Source: Bacteroidia bacterium
Lineage (GTDB): Bacteria; Bacteroidota; Bacteroidia; Flavobacteriales; Flavobacteriaceae
DNA length: 64,000 nt
Assembly: GCA_030432635.1 (NCBI GenBank)
Contig: JAUIMB010000014.1
Span: forward strand, 1-64,000
Reading direction: 5' to 3'
Within the stretch, counting starts at the first letter, position 1. Every line of letters begins with the position of its first letter. Below are positions 35,676 through 43,742 of the stretch, in pieces. The translations under genes and the position numbers were made by a program. The notes beneath the pieces were generated by a model. That model did no database searches and was not told the DNA's origin. It saw only the letters and a program-made list of their open reading frames with translations.

Positions 35676-35710
35676 TTTACATTTAAACCATAAATTGTAT
35701 AAAATGTAAA
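35676..35710. repeat. inverted repeat upstream of the small recombinase
   Basis: TTTACATTT (35676-35684) and AAATGTAAA (35702-35710) are perfect inverted arms with a 17-nt spacer. The arm sequence recurs in the next repeat 60 bp away. Confidence 0.6.
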
Positions 35711-35769
35711 CACTTATTTAATTGAAATAAATAAAGAACTAATATTCAATAAGTTAGCATTTATAGACT

Positions 35770-35796
35770 GTTTACATAATATATAATAATGTAAAC
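35770..35796. repeat. second inverted repeat in the divergent promoter region
   Basis: GTTTACAT (35770-35777) and ATGTAAAC (35789-35796) flank an 11-nt AT-only spacer. Size and layout fit a core site for a tyrosine recombinase or a dimeric regulator site. Confidence 0.6.
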
Positions 35797-35903
35797 GGTG
35801 ACTGTGGGCTGTTCAATAGGTGTTTTAAAATTACGATTACAAATAAAAAATAATCCATTTCTTTATTGTACTATTTAAGCTAACTTGTGTTTACAAATTA
35901 GTT

Positions 35904-37784
35904 ATGATGAATAAGACTAAAATTTTAGACAAATTTCTGGAATACCATTTGTCCAATCAAAAAACACAATTCAAGAAAGACTCATTAGAAAATTATGAAG
36001 TTTTAATTGAACTAAAAGTAATTTATCCTATTTCGGAAGTATCAGATTTAACGGAATTGAATAGCGATTCTCAAGAGTTAAATAAGGTAGCCATAGCTTA
36101 TGCAGAAAAAAAGAATAAAAGCAAGATTCCAAAAGATTTAATAAAAGGCTTTGGGTTTATTGAAGATTTTAGAGATAAAATTAAAATTGAAAATGGCATA
36201 AGGAAAAACGTAATAAATGCATATAGTGAATTGATAAAAGGAATGAAAAGCTTTTTTTTATTGACATTAAAAAATAATGGATTTGATGTTAAATCCTTTT
36301 ATATTAATGAACTTGATAAAAAAGGTGAGCGAGATAATGCTCTTTTCTTGTTTGAAGATATACTTTTTAGATTTTTACCTTATTCAGGTTATTCACCAAG
36401 AGAAGTTTGGGAGATATGTAAATTCACACTTGATTCTGATGACAAATATTATGTTTTAGAATTTGGAGCAGATTTACCAAATAAAAATATCGAATTATCA
36501 CAGGAACTTCAAACACTTATCAAGGAAGAAGAAGAAATAGATTCACTAAATTTTCAAGTTAACCTATTAAGGGGGCTACATCATAACGGTGACAAAAATG
36601 CTTACAACAAGTTGTTAGAGCTGGTTGAAAAAAACAAAGATTTAGGTTTCGGAAGAATCACTTCACTAAAAAACCTTACCAAACTGCAATTGAAGAATCT
36701 TTATGAAAATTTTATTGTAAGTGAAACGTCATCTGCTAGTAAAGTAAAAGCACTATGTGATATAATCGAGAATAAATCAATTGACAATAAATTCAGGAAT
36801 AAGTGTTTTAAGGAAATAGAAAAATTATTGAAAGAATCTTCAGATGAAGATATTCATAATGTTTTTAGTGTAATTACTTATGACCTAATAGAATTTGAAA
36901 GTAAGAAATATGAGTTTTTAATTCTTTACCTTGGAAAGACTTCCAATTATAATGTTTTACGACATTTTTTTTGGAGATTTAAAGACCCTCAATACTTATT
37001 TCATTTGATTCTTTCTGTTTACAGTACTAAATGGGGAAGAAATTCAATTAAATTCTTTGAACAATCTATATCGCATTTCTGGACAACATCAAGAGATGAA
37101 ACCGAAAAACATATCTTAGATATGTTCAACCCAAAATACAAGTTAGGGTTATTACCTGTTGAAATAATGATGTGTGGTTATCGAAATCCTTTACAGGTAA
37201 ACCTGTTGTCATTAGGTACTCAAGAAGAACAAATAAAAGCTATCGATGCGATATGTATGTTCCCTCACTCGTTTGATAAGCTTTTACCTTTAATACTAGA
37301 GCTAAGAAACTCAAAGTTTAAAAGCGTTAGAGATGAGCTAGAATCTCAATTAGGACACCTGATAATCGAATCATATCATAAAATGTTGTACGATTCGATA
37401 ATTAATTTATTGACAGATTCAACATCAGATGAAAGGTTTGCCGAAAGATTGAAGAAACCATTAGAATTGTATAATAGAGTCAAAGATTTGAAAAAATCTG
37501 TTAACGATTTGAATCCAGAAATGAATGAAAAAGACTTAATGAATTTTTATTATGAATTAGAATATGAAAATCGTTTAAAAATTATGGAAGAAATCAATAC
37601 TGGGGAAAATTCATTCCTAAAAATGGCTAAAAACATTACGGTTGTGAGAGGTAATAGCTGGAAAATTGGTGGAAAGGAAATTCAACCTTTATCTAACTTT
37701 AAATCTGAACAATGGATAAATGGAAAAGCTTTCAAGAACCCTGAGCTGTTTGAATTTACACTAAACAATTACGATAAGGCATGA
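35904..37784 (+). CDS. large helical protein of unknown function, first gene of a candidate defence operon
   Basis: The 626-residue protein has no motif I recognise: no Walker A, no signal peptide, no membrane helix. It is Lys/Glu/Asn-rich and mainly alpha-helical, and residues 210-500 read like a helical-repeat scaffold (many LxxLxxL patterns such as LVEKNKDLGFGRITSLKNLTKL). Two adjacent ATGs at 35904 and 35907 are possible starts. Its stop overlaps the next gene's ATG by 4 nt, so the two proteins are probably made in fixed ratio and act together. The base composition is lower in GC than that of host genes. Confidence 0.75.
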   Translation: MMNKTKILDKFLEYHLSNQKTQFKKDSLENYEVLIELKVIYPISEVSDLTELNSDSQELNKVAIAYAEKKNKSKIPKDLIKGFGFIEDFRDKIKIENGIRKNVINAYSELIKGMKSFFLLTLKNNGFDVKSFYINELDKKGERDNALFLFEDILFRFLPYSGYSPREVWEICKFTLDSDDKYYVLEFGADLPNKNIELSQELQTLIKEEEEIDSLNFQVNLLRGLHHNGDKNAYNKLLELVEKNKDLGFGRITSLKNLTKLQLKNLYENFIVSETSSASKVKALCDIIENKSIDNKFRNKCFKEIEKLLKESSDEDIHNVFSVITYDLIEFESKKYEFLILYLGKTSNYNVLRHFFWRFKDPQYLFHLILSVYSTKWGRNSIKFFEQSISHFWTTSRDETEKHILDMFNPKYKLGLLPVEIMMCGYRNPLQVNLLSLGTQEEQIKAIDAICMFPHSFDKLLPLILELRNSKFKSVRDELESQLGHLIIESYHKMLYDSIINLLTDSTSDERFAERLKKPLELYNRVKDLKKSVNDLNPEMNEKDLMNFYYELEYENRLKIMEEINTGENSFLKMAKNITVVRGNSWKIGGKEIQPLSNFKSEQWINGKAFKNPELFEFTLNNYDKA

Positions 37785-39496
37785 ACATAAATAACATTAT
37801 TGTAATGAACTATTTGAAGTCTTTAAAAGAAGATTCTCAGCTAGATGCAATTTTTCCAATGTTACTTCATGTTCTAGGGTATGACATTCTATCTACACCT
37901 AAAGAATATAAAGGGTTTTCTCAATACGGAAAAGATATTGTAGCAGTTAAAGAAGATGATGATGGGATAAAGAAAAAGTTCTTTTTTGAGCTTAAAGCTG
38001 GTGATATTGATAAATCAAATTGGTTCATAGAAAAAAATGGAGTTAGAGATACTCTTTTAATGACTGCTGACCATGAGTTCAGGACTTCTTATGCAGATTT
38101 TGATAATCTTCCCAAAAAAGTTGTTCTTGTTTTCAATGGTATGATTAACAGTACTATTAAAGAGTTATATGATGGGCTAATCAAAAAAGAGTTCACAAAA
38201 AAAGGAACTGAATTTGAAGAATGGAATATCTATAAATTGACTGAGCTTTTTCATACCAATTTGTTCAATTCTTATCTTTTAGCTGATAACTTTTCTTCAA
38301 AGCTTTTTAACAGGGTTATTGTCAACTTAAATTCGTTTGATGGGGTTTCAAGTGACTTCGAAGAGTTAATCGATTATATGTTAGCTAAGAACGACTGGAA
38401 AGGTTATAGTAACGAGATACCTAGAGAATGGACTAAATTATTCGAATCATTACGATTGATTGCTTTAATTATCTACACTGAGTCCTTAGATTATAATAAT
38501 TTGGACATATCGAAAAGATTTACTACCTGTATTATTGTTAAGTTTTGGAGTTGGATTCTCAGGAATAAACTGGAAAATGATATAAAGATATTGGACTATT
38601 TTAAGGAATTATATCTATTCTATTATAATATTTTAGTTGACTATCTAGAAAGAACTTTTAATATAGCTAGTTTAAGAAATGGTCTTTCGTCTGAGTCAGG
38701 TGGTAGATATGAGCAAATAGGATACACTTATAGAACCTTTAATTACATTCAAAATATTTGTTTTATTGTCAACTTTGAAAAATATGCAAATGGCATAGAA
38801 AAAGTTAAAGATAAAATTGATAGTCTGAGTGATATTTTGATTAAAAATAATGTTTCAGCTAGACCTTTATTAGATATTCACTCCATTCCCATAATCGATG
38901 TGCTTTGTTTATTTATTGAGGCAAACGAATTAGAGAAGGCTAAGCTATATTTAAAAAATATTTTGGGCTACTTAAGATATGGTAAAAACACCCACAATAG
39001 ATTACCTGATGCAAATAATAATATTAAAAGTGTGATAAAGCTTGAAATTACTGGAGAGAAAAGTGTATTCTATTCAGACAGCACTTCACCACTACTTGGC
39101 GTGCTTTTTGAATTTTTAGTAATTCTAAATATGAAGAAAGAATTTAGTATAATGCAAGAATTCGTAGCTAAAAATGATATTCACATAGCAATATTTATTC
39201 CTCATCACGGAAAAGGCTCAACATCAAAAGATTTAAGAATAGATAAAGAAAATGACTTAGAAGAAATCCTTTTCTCAGGATATTTCAATGAAGGTTATCA
39301 ATCGCAAATAGTTTTAACGAAGAACATTACCGAACAACTGTCCTTTAAAGAATTTAAGAATGAATTAATTAAGCTTAAGGATGAATTTGAATATGATTAT
39401 AGATGCGAAAAAGTAGGCTTTGGATTTATTAATTCTATTGCACATAATTATTATAAAACTCCTTACTTCCCAGATAAATGGAGATGTTATTTATAG
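37781..39496 (+). CDS. protein with an N-terminal PD-(D/E)XK nuclease motif, second gene of the candidate defence operon
   Basis: The 571-residue protein begins with a short helix, then LLHVLGYDIL, GFSQYGKDIVAV and FFFELKAGD. Asp52 and Glu70-x-Lys72 are spaced as in PD-(D/E)XK nucleases of the Mrr/restriction type. The following 480 residues are helical and unrecognised, with segments that could be a sensor or oligomerisation part. It is coupled to the upstream 626-residue gene and followed, head-on, by an XRE regulator. Nuclease activity is inferred from the motif; the target is unknown. Confidence 0.7.
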   Translation: MNINNIIVMNYLKSLKEDSQLDAIFPMLLHVLGYDILSTPKEYKGFSQYGKDIVAVKEDDDGIKKKFFFELKAGDIDKSNWFIEKNGVRDTLLMTADHEFRTSYADFDNLPKKVVLVFNGMINSTIKELYDGLIKKEFTKKGTEFEEWNIYKLTELFHTNLFNSYLLADNFSSKLFNRVIVNLNSFDGVSSDFEELIDYMLAKNDWKGYSNEIPREWTKLFESLRLIALIIYTESLDYNNLDISKRFTTCIIVKFWSWILRNKLENDIKILDYFKELYLFYYNILVDYLERTFNIASLRNGLSSESGGRYEQIGYTYRTFNYIQNICFIVNFEKYANGIEKVKDKIDSLSDILIKNNVSARPLLDIHSIPIIDVLCLFIEANELEKAKLYLKNILGYLRYGKNTHNRLPDANNNIKSVIKLEITGEKSVFYSDSTSPLLGVLFEFLVILNMKKEFSIMQEFVAKNDIHIAIFIPHHGKGSTSKDLRIDKENDLEEILFSGYFNEGYQSQIVLTKNITEQLSFKEFKNELIKLKDEFEYDYRCEKVGFGFINSIAHNYYKTPYFPDKWRCYL

Positions 39497-39497
39497 C

Positions 39498-39755
39498 TTA
39501 TTCACTATAATCACTAGATAGACCATCAAAAAATTCTACAAGAGTCATATCAAAAGCTTCAACTACTCTTTTAAGCATTGAAATTTTCATTTCTTGTTTC
39601 CCAAGTTCATATTTTCTAAGGTTTTGAGTATCAATACCTGCCTTAAATGCAATTTCAGCCACCTTAATGCCTCTTTCTTCACGTAAAGCTCTAATATGGT
39701 GACCTATTGATTTACAGAAAGCCACAGCCTCCTTTTTTCGGTTTATATCTATCAT
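39498..39755 (-). CDS. XRE-family HTH regulator
   Basis: This 85-residue Cro/C1-type DNA-binding protein carries IRALREERGIKVAEIAFKAGIDTQNLRKYELGKQEM, a standard five-helix domain. It ends 2 nt from the stop of the nuclease-motif gene in convergent orientation, and its own promoter region faces the lipoprotein gene at 39865. It may control either of these or the element's own genes. Confidence 0.9.
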   Translation of the reverse strand: MIDINRKKEAVAFCKSIGHHIRALREERGIKVAEIAFKAGIDTQNLRKYELGKQEMKISMLKRVVEAFDMTLVEFFDGLSSDYSE

Positions 39756-39756
39756 A

Positions 39757-39780
39757 AACCAAAGCTGATAACAATTGGTT
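39757..39780. promoter_or_regulatory. inverted repeat upstream of the XRE gene, candidate operator
   Basis: AACCAA (39757-39762) and TTGGTT (39775-39780) are inverted arms 12 nt apart, starting 2 nt upstream of the XRE start codon. This is the position for autorepression. Confidence 0.45.
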
Positions 39781-39864
39781 AATTTTGGCGAATTGTTTAT
39801 AATGGGTTATATTCAACCTATTAATATATTTATTATCTTTCTAATCACTTTAAAATCAATTTGA

Positions 39865-40884
39865 ATGCATAAATCTAGTCTTGTTATCGTTCTATTTTTG
39901 TTTACAATTCTTTCATGCAATACTAATCAATCATTGGGCATTGATATACCTATGCCGACAAGAGAGGAAATTCCAATGGACTACCTTGAAAAGTCTTTGT
40001 TTTTAGGATGGAATGAAAATAATTTTTCAGAATTCTATTATTTAAAGGAATTTACAGGTTATGAATCTGATTCTTACACTATAAAGTTATTATCTCAAAA
40101 TGCAATTGATGATAAAGTTGAGGTTATAAAAGAGTTTACTTCTTATTATGGTGAAAAAGGCGGTTATACTTATTTTGAAGAGTTTTTAGAGAAAAAAGAA
40201 ACTGAACTTAAATCCTTATTACAAGATTTAGAAATTCATTTGCACGGTATTAATTTTGAAACCAAGTCAACATTAAAAAAAGATGACCTTGAATGGTCGT
40301 TTAACGTAAACAATCAAAATGTTGGTGATTCACAACGCTTCTCAACAAAAGTAATCGTCAATAAACCTGATGGTACTGTAAAGTCAATACTTAATCATAA
40401 GCGAAACAAATCCACATTATATACTGACATGAAATATTTAGGTTACATACTTAACCCTAGTCAGGATAATGTTGTAGTGGTTACCTACTTAAAATCAGAA
40501 GCTCTTGAAGGTGCTAGTTTATATAGCCCTTTTTACATAGATTGTTCGCTTAACGATATTAATAATGGTCATCAATCTTCCAATAATACTACTACACCTA
40601 TGAAAAATGGTAAAAGATTAATCAAGGAGAGTGAAATTAGGGGTCTATTGATAGGTAAATGGTATTTAGATGTTGAAAGTATTATTGGCGAACCTGATGA
40701 AACATATCGCACACACTATAATTTTTCGATGGTGTATTACAACTCAGTTCTTGATAATTTTGATAATAGCATTAAACATATGTGCGTTTTCATAGTTGAT
40801 GACCATGTAAAAGACATATTTACATGTAAACGTGGGAGCAAGTTGCAGTTAAATGGATTAGATTACATAACAACTTCTAAATAG
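39865..40884 (+). CDS. predicted lipoprotein with BamE/SmpA-like C-terminal region
   Basis: The 339-residue protein has a lipoprotein signal peptide (MHKSSLVIVLFLFTILSC, Cys18). Its middle part is unrecognised. Near the C-terminus, IGKWYLDVESIIGEPDETY followed by NFSMVYYNSV and VFIVDDHVKDI resembles the SmpA/OmlA (BamE-like) pattern of a short helix, a Gly-x-Pro turn and a hydrophobic sheet. The next exported protein starts 7 nt downstream, so the two form an operon of surface or periplasmic cargo. Function is unknown. Confidence 0.7.
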   Translation: MHKSSLVIVLFLFTILSCNTNQSLGIDIPMPTREEIPMDYLEKSLFLGWNENNFSEFYYLKEFTGYESDSYTIKLLSQNAIDDKVEVIKEFTSYYGEKGGYTYFEEFLEKKETELKSLLQDLEIHLHGINFETKSTLKKDDLEWSFNVNNQNVGDSQRFSTKVIVNKPDGTVKSILNHKRNKSTLYTDMKYLGYILNPSQDNVVVVTYLKSEALEGASLYSPFYIDCSLNDINNGHQSSNNTTTPMKNGKRLIKESEIRGLLIGKWYLDVESIIGEPDETYRTHYNFSMVYYNSVLDNFDNSIKHMCVFIVDDHVKDIFTCKRGSKLQLNGLDYITTSK

Positions 40885-40891
40885 TATTTAA

Positions 40892-42148
40892 ATGAAAAAG
40901 ATTTTATTTCTAATATATCTCTCTGTTATATTTTGTTATTCGCAACCAAAATCATTTTATGTAAAATTAGACAGAATGACACAGACCCACATGATTTACA
41001 AAACTTCCGAAAACATCTACCTAATAGGGTATGATTATGGCTATCATCCTTTAGGTGCTAAGATACCTTTAAATGGAAGTTATTACCAATTTCTCTCAGT
41101 TGGACAAGCTAGCTCTTACAATGAAGGTAAAATTCATAATTTACCTCAAAATACATTTGAGAACAATGATAATTATATTGAAGGTGATTACTATTCAATA
41201 GACTTTAACCATAAAATAAATTCTGACATTAATAATGCAATTTCAATAACATGGAAAAGGCATAAAGAAGAATTTGAATTTGAAGGAGAAAGAGGGATTG
41301 AAACTTATAAAAAAATGGGTGGTGGCAGACAGTATGAAAACTACATTGCTTATATCGCTCAATCTACCTACACAAACAGAAAATATTTATTTATTCAAGA
41401 AGTTGGGAATAATGAAAGATATAAAATTGATATTGCAGAAAATAACCCACATATTAAACATCATTCTAATGGTGAAACATTAATTAAGGATGTTCTTGGC
41501 AATCATAGAAACGATTTTTCAATAATTTCCTATTATCAAGACAATCAAAACTTGAAGAACATTAAAGAAGCTTTTCGTGCTGAAAACACTGAGCATGTTG
41601 TTACCATAGCCACCAAAACAAGAATATTCTACTATAAGATAGCAAATGGTAAAGTTTCTAGGATTAATTATTCGGAATATCCAAACAACCAACAATTAAA
41701 AAGCGTTTATTACTATGATAAAAAGGCTATTTGGATAAATCATTTTATGACTGCAAATGGGAATAAGTTAACTGCATTTCATATTAAAAATAAAGTTATA
41801 TGGGAAAAAAACGTGGCTAATTTTAGCTCATTAAACCAAATGTTCGGTTGCAATTACAATTTTTTCGTTATTGGCGGAGCTACCAAAAAATTTGGTTATT
41901 TGGGATATTCAAACCCTTATATTGAAATTTTAGATTGCTATACTGGCGAAGTTAAATCAGCATATTTTAAATCAGAAAAGTATTCATCTGTCAACACCAT
42001 TTTTGCGGATAAAAACGAAATCATTTTAACCACAGGTTATGAACAATCTGATGAATCTAGGTTAAGAGATTCTCAAGTTACTTTATATAAAGATTGGATA
42101 GATGACAGAGGAAAGTTTGTTGTTAATTACTTTAAAAAAATAGAATAA
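40892..42148 (+). CDS. secreted protein, unknown function
   Basis: The 418-residue protein has a signal peptide (MKKILFLIYLSVIFCYSQ) and a mature part rich in Tyr, Asn and beta-strand patterns with repeating short segments (YENYIAYIAQ, THIVTIATKTRIFYYKI-like, KTTAFHIKNKVIW-like), which might be a propeller. It has no T9SS sorting domain and no known motif. It follows the lipoprotein gene by 7 nt. Confidence 0.65.
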   Translation: MKKILFLIYLSVIFCYSQPKSFYVKLDRMTQTHMIYKTSENIYLIGYDYGYHPLGAKIPLNGSYYQFLSVGQASSYNEGKIHNLPQNTFENNDNYIEGDYYSIDFNHKINSDINNAISITWKRHKEEFEFEGERGIETYKKMGGGRQYENYIAYIAQSTYTNRKYLFIQEVGNNERYKIDIAENNPHIKHHSNGETLIKDVLGNHRNDFSIISYYQDNQNLKNIKEAFRAENTEHVVTIATKTRIFYYKIANGKVSRINYSEYPNNQQLKSVYYYDKKAIWINHFMTANGNKLTAFHIKNKVIWEKNVANFSSLNQMFGCNYNFFVIGGATKKFGYLGYSNPYIEILDCYTGEVKSAYFKSEKYSSVNTIFADKNEIILTTGYEQSDESRLRDSQVTLYKDWIDDRGKFVVNYFKKIE

Positions 42149-42157
42149 CTATTAAGG

Positions 42158-42322
42158 CTATCGATTCATTTTTTTTAACTTCTCTTTAGTGGTAGCCATT
42201 TCCTTTCGCAAGTTAAGTACACTAATCTGATGTAAAATTTCATTTTTCTTATTTTGGTCTTTCTCAAGTCCTAACAATTCTTGTTTATGAGCTATTTTTG
42301 CTTCTATTTCCTCTTTCTCCAT
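42158..42322 (-). CDS. 54-residue coiled-coil protein
   Basis: This short frame reads MEKEEIEAKIAHKQELLGLE and continues as a Lys/Glu-rich helix with a regular heptad-like spacing of Leu and Ile, ending KKMNR. It is convergent with the secreted-protein gene, 9 nt apart. It has an A-rich upstream region but no clear ribosome-binding site. The codon use and the amphipathic helix make a real gene likely but not certain. Confidence 0.5.
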   Translation of the reverse strand: MEKEEIEAKIAHKQELLGLEKDQNKKNEILHQISVLNLRKEMATTKEKLKKMNR

Positions 42323-42369
42323 AATTATTATAATCTAATCTTGTTTCTAGGTCGGACTGGATACAACTC

Positions 42370-42401
42370 AATCCTGTATTTTAATATCATTCAACAGGAT
42401 T
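42370..42401. repeat. inverted repeat in the AT-rich gap beside the Rep-like operon
   Basis: AATCCTGT (42370-42377) and ACAGGATT (42394-42401) are perfect inverted arms with a 16-nt AT-rich spacer. The gap 42323-42517 also has an A/T-run stem near 42450-42482. An origin or nick site for the HUH protein upstream is possible; a terminator of the minus-strand operon is the other reading. Confidence 0.45.
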
Positions 42402-42517
42402 AGCATTATTCCACTTATAGTACATACGTGTTGTTATATTACTTTTTAGAACGTAAATTTTTTGGTAAAAAAAATTTTACGAATCACTCCGACTGCTTCT
42501 TTTAATCGAATTTCATG

Positions 42518-42769
42518 TTAATGTAAGCGAGTTTCGCTGGGACGAGTCAATGGCATAGGAACCTCCCGTGACTTGTAGTACATTTGTCTAATCCAATTAG
42601 GCTTAATATAAATATCATCATCTTTCAAACTTATTTCCTCTCCTCTTAGCAAAGCTCCGAGCTTACCTCTATAATTTAAAATGTAGTAAGTTCTTTCGTC
42701 CAAAAAATCAAAAGCCTTTTTGTAATCTTCATACAGTTTCATTAGGTTGTATGTATATTTATCGTTCAT
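42518..42769 (-). CDS. 83-residue protein coupled to the Rep-like gene
   Basis: This small protein (charged, Tyr-rich, no signal peptide) overlaps the end of the Rep-like gene by 11 nt on the same strand, so it is translationally coupled. It has no domain I recognise. It may be a replication accessory or regulator. Confidence 0.6.
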   Translation of the reverse strand: MNDKYTYNLMKLYEDYKKAFDFLDERTYYILNYRGKLGALLRGEEISLKDDDIYIKPNWIRQMYYKSREVPMPLTRPSETRLH

Positions 42770-43286
42770 TATTTTTTGGTTTTTTCAGGTTAATTATTTG
42801 ACCACCATCTTTGGTTATATATCTTTTCCAACCTTCAACATCATAGATTTCAGACTGTTTATAATTCAATTCGTAGAACGTTTCTTTTATGATATTTAGA
42901 AGCTCTATTTTTCTTTTGCATTTAATATAGCAATGAATGTGATTGTGATTTATACCTAGTTTACTAACTTCAACGGAATAATTAATTTCTAAGTCATCAT
43001 CATTTGAATTATCAAATACAAATTGCATCATTTCCTTAATTTCGGAAGCTGTATGATTGTTATTTGGTATGATTGTTATTGAATAGTATTTAGGTTTTCT
43101 TATTCGTTGAGGTTTGAATTTTTTAAGTAATAATTGGTGAATTTCCCATCTATCGTTTTTATCTTTTCGTAATAGTAATTCATTGCTATCATCTTTCAGG
43201 TTGTTAATAATTCTTCTCACATTTCTTGATGTAGTTTGATAGTGTTTTGAAATGTCTTTTACAGTTAAGTATTCTTTGGTCATCAT
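42759..43286 (-). CDS. Rep-like HUH endonuclease with N-terminal HTH
   Basis: The 175-residue protein has an N-terminal HTH-like segment (TVKDISKHYQTTSRNVRRII, about 8-27) and then three ordered motifs of rolling-circle Rep proteins: a strand YYSITIIP (67-74, motif 1), HNHIHCYIK with His116-Ile-His118 (HUH, motif 2), and WKRYITKDGG with Tyr156 and Lys159 (motif 3, YxxK followed by Asp-Gly as in CRESS-DNA/geminivirus-type Reps). Such proteins nick one strand and stay attached through the Tyr. No helicase domain is fused. It probably drives replication or mobilisation of the excised circle. Confidence 0.7.
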   Translation of the reverse strand: MMTKEYLTVKDISKHYQTTSRNVRRIINNLKDDSNELLLRKDKNDRWEIHQLLLKKFKPQRIRKPKYYSITIIPNNNHTASEIKEMMQFVFDNSNDDDLEINYSVEVSKLGINHNHIHCYIKCKRKIELLNIIKETFYELNYKQSEIYDVEGWKRYITKDGGQIINLKKPKNNER

Positions 43287-43388
43287 TTAGATTTTAATAT
43301 AAACCAACCATTAGGATATGTGCTTAATTCCTTTAATCGGTATTGTTATTTCTTATAAATAGTGTGGAATTAGTAAAAGTTCAAAAAA

Positions 43389-43670
43389 TTATATCAAACC
43401 TTGATTTGAATTATTCTTTAATAGTTGATTTATTTCATCAACAGGATAGAAGTAGATTGAATCTATATAAGTAAATGGTATTTTGTTTTCTTTACGCCAT
43501 TTAATTATCGTACCATCAGAAAGACCAAAGATTTCTTTTAAATCTTTATTACGGTAGTATTTAGGTGTAGATGAATCGGATTGTTGAAGATTCAAGCCTT
43601 CAATAGCCAATTTCAAATCATCTAAATATGCTTTCAATTCATCTTCTTGTAGTAATGCTATCTTACTCAT
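43389..43670 (-). CDS. small HTH protein, excisionase-like
   Basis: The 93-residue protein has a winged/MerR-like HTH (YYRNKDLKEIFGLSDGTIIKWRKENKIPF, about 38-66) followed by YPVDEINQLL, the layout of helix-turn-helix excisionase-type proteins in Bacteroidota elements. It lies between the Rep-like gene and the unknown 266-residue gene. An operator shared with the integrase promoter precedes it. Confidence 0.8.
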   Translation of the reverse strand: MSKIALLQEDELKAYLDDLKLAIEGLNLQQSDSSTPKYYRNKDLKEIFGLSDGTIIKWRKENKIPFTYIDSIYFYPVDEINQLLKNNSNQGLI

Positions 43671-43707
43671 TCCTTAATTATTTATAAGGCAAATAAGTAG
43701 TTTTTGA

Positions 43708-43740
43708 TTCACAATTAGAAGTAGATTGTGAAGATTGTGA
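43708..43740 (-). promoter_or_regulatory. shared operator, copy upstream of the small HTH gene
   Basis: TCACAAT (43709-43715), then ATTGTGA at 43725-43731 and 43734-43740. The integrase copy at 45848-45880 has the same three half-sites with the same spacing (28 of 33 positions identical). A CTTATTTG -7-like sequence (43690-43697, minus strand) lies 10 nt downstream of the operator, exactly as in the integrase copy. Confidence 0.75.
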
Positions 43741-43742
43741 AA

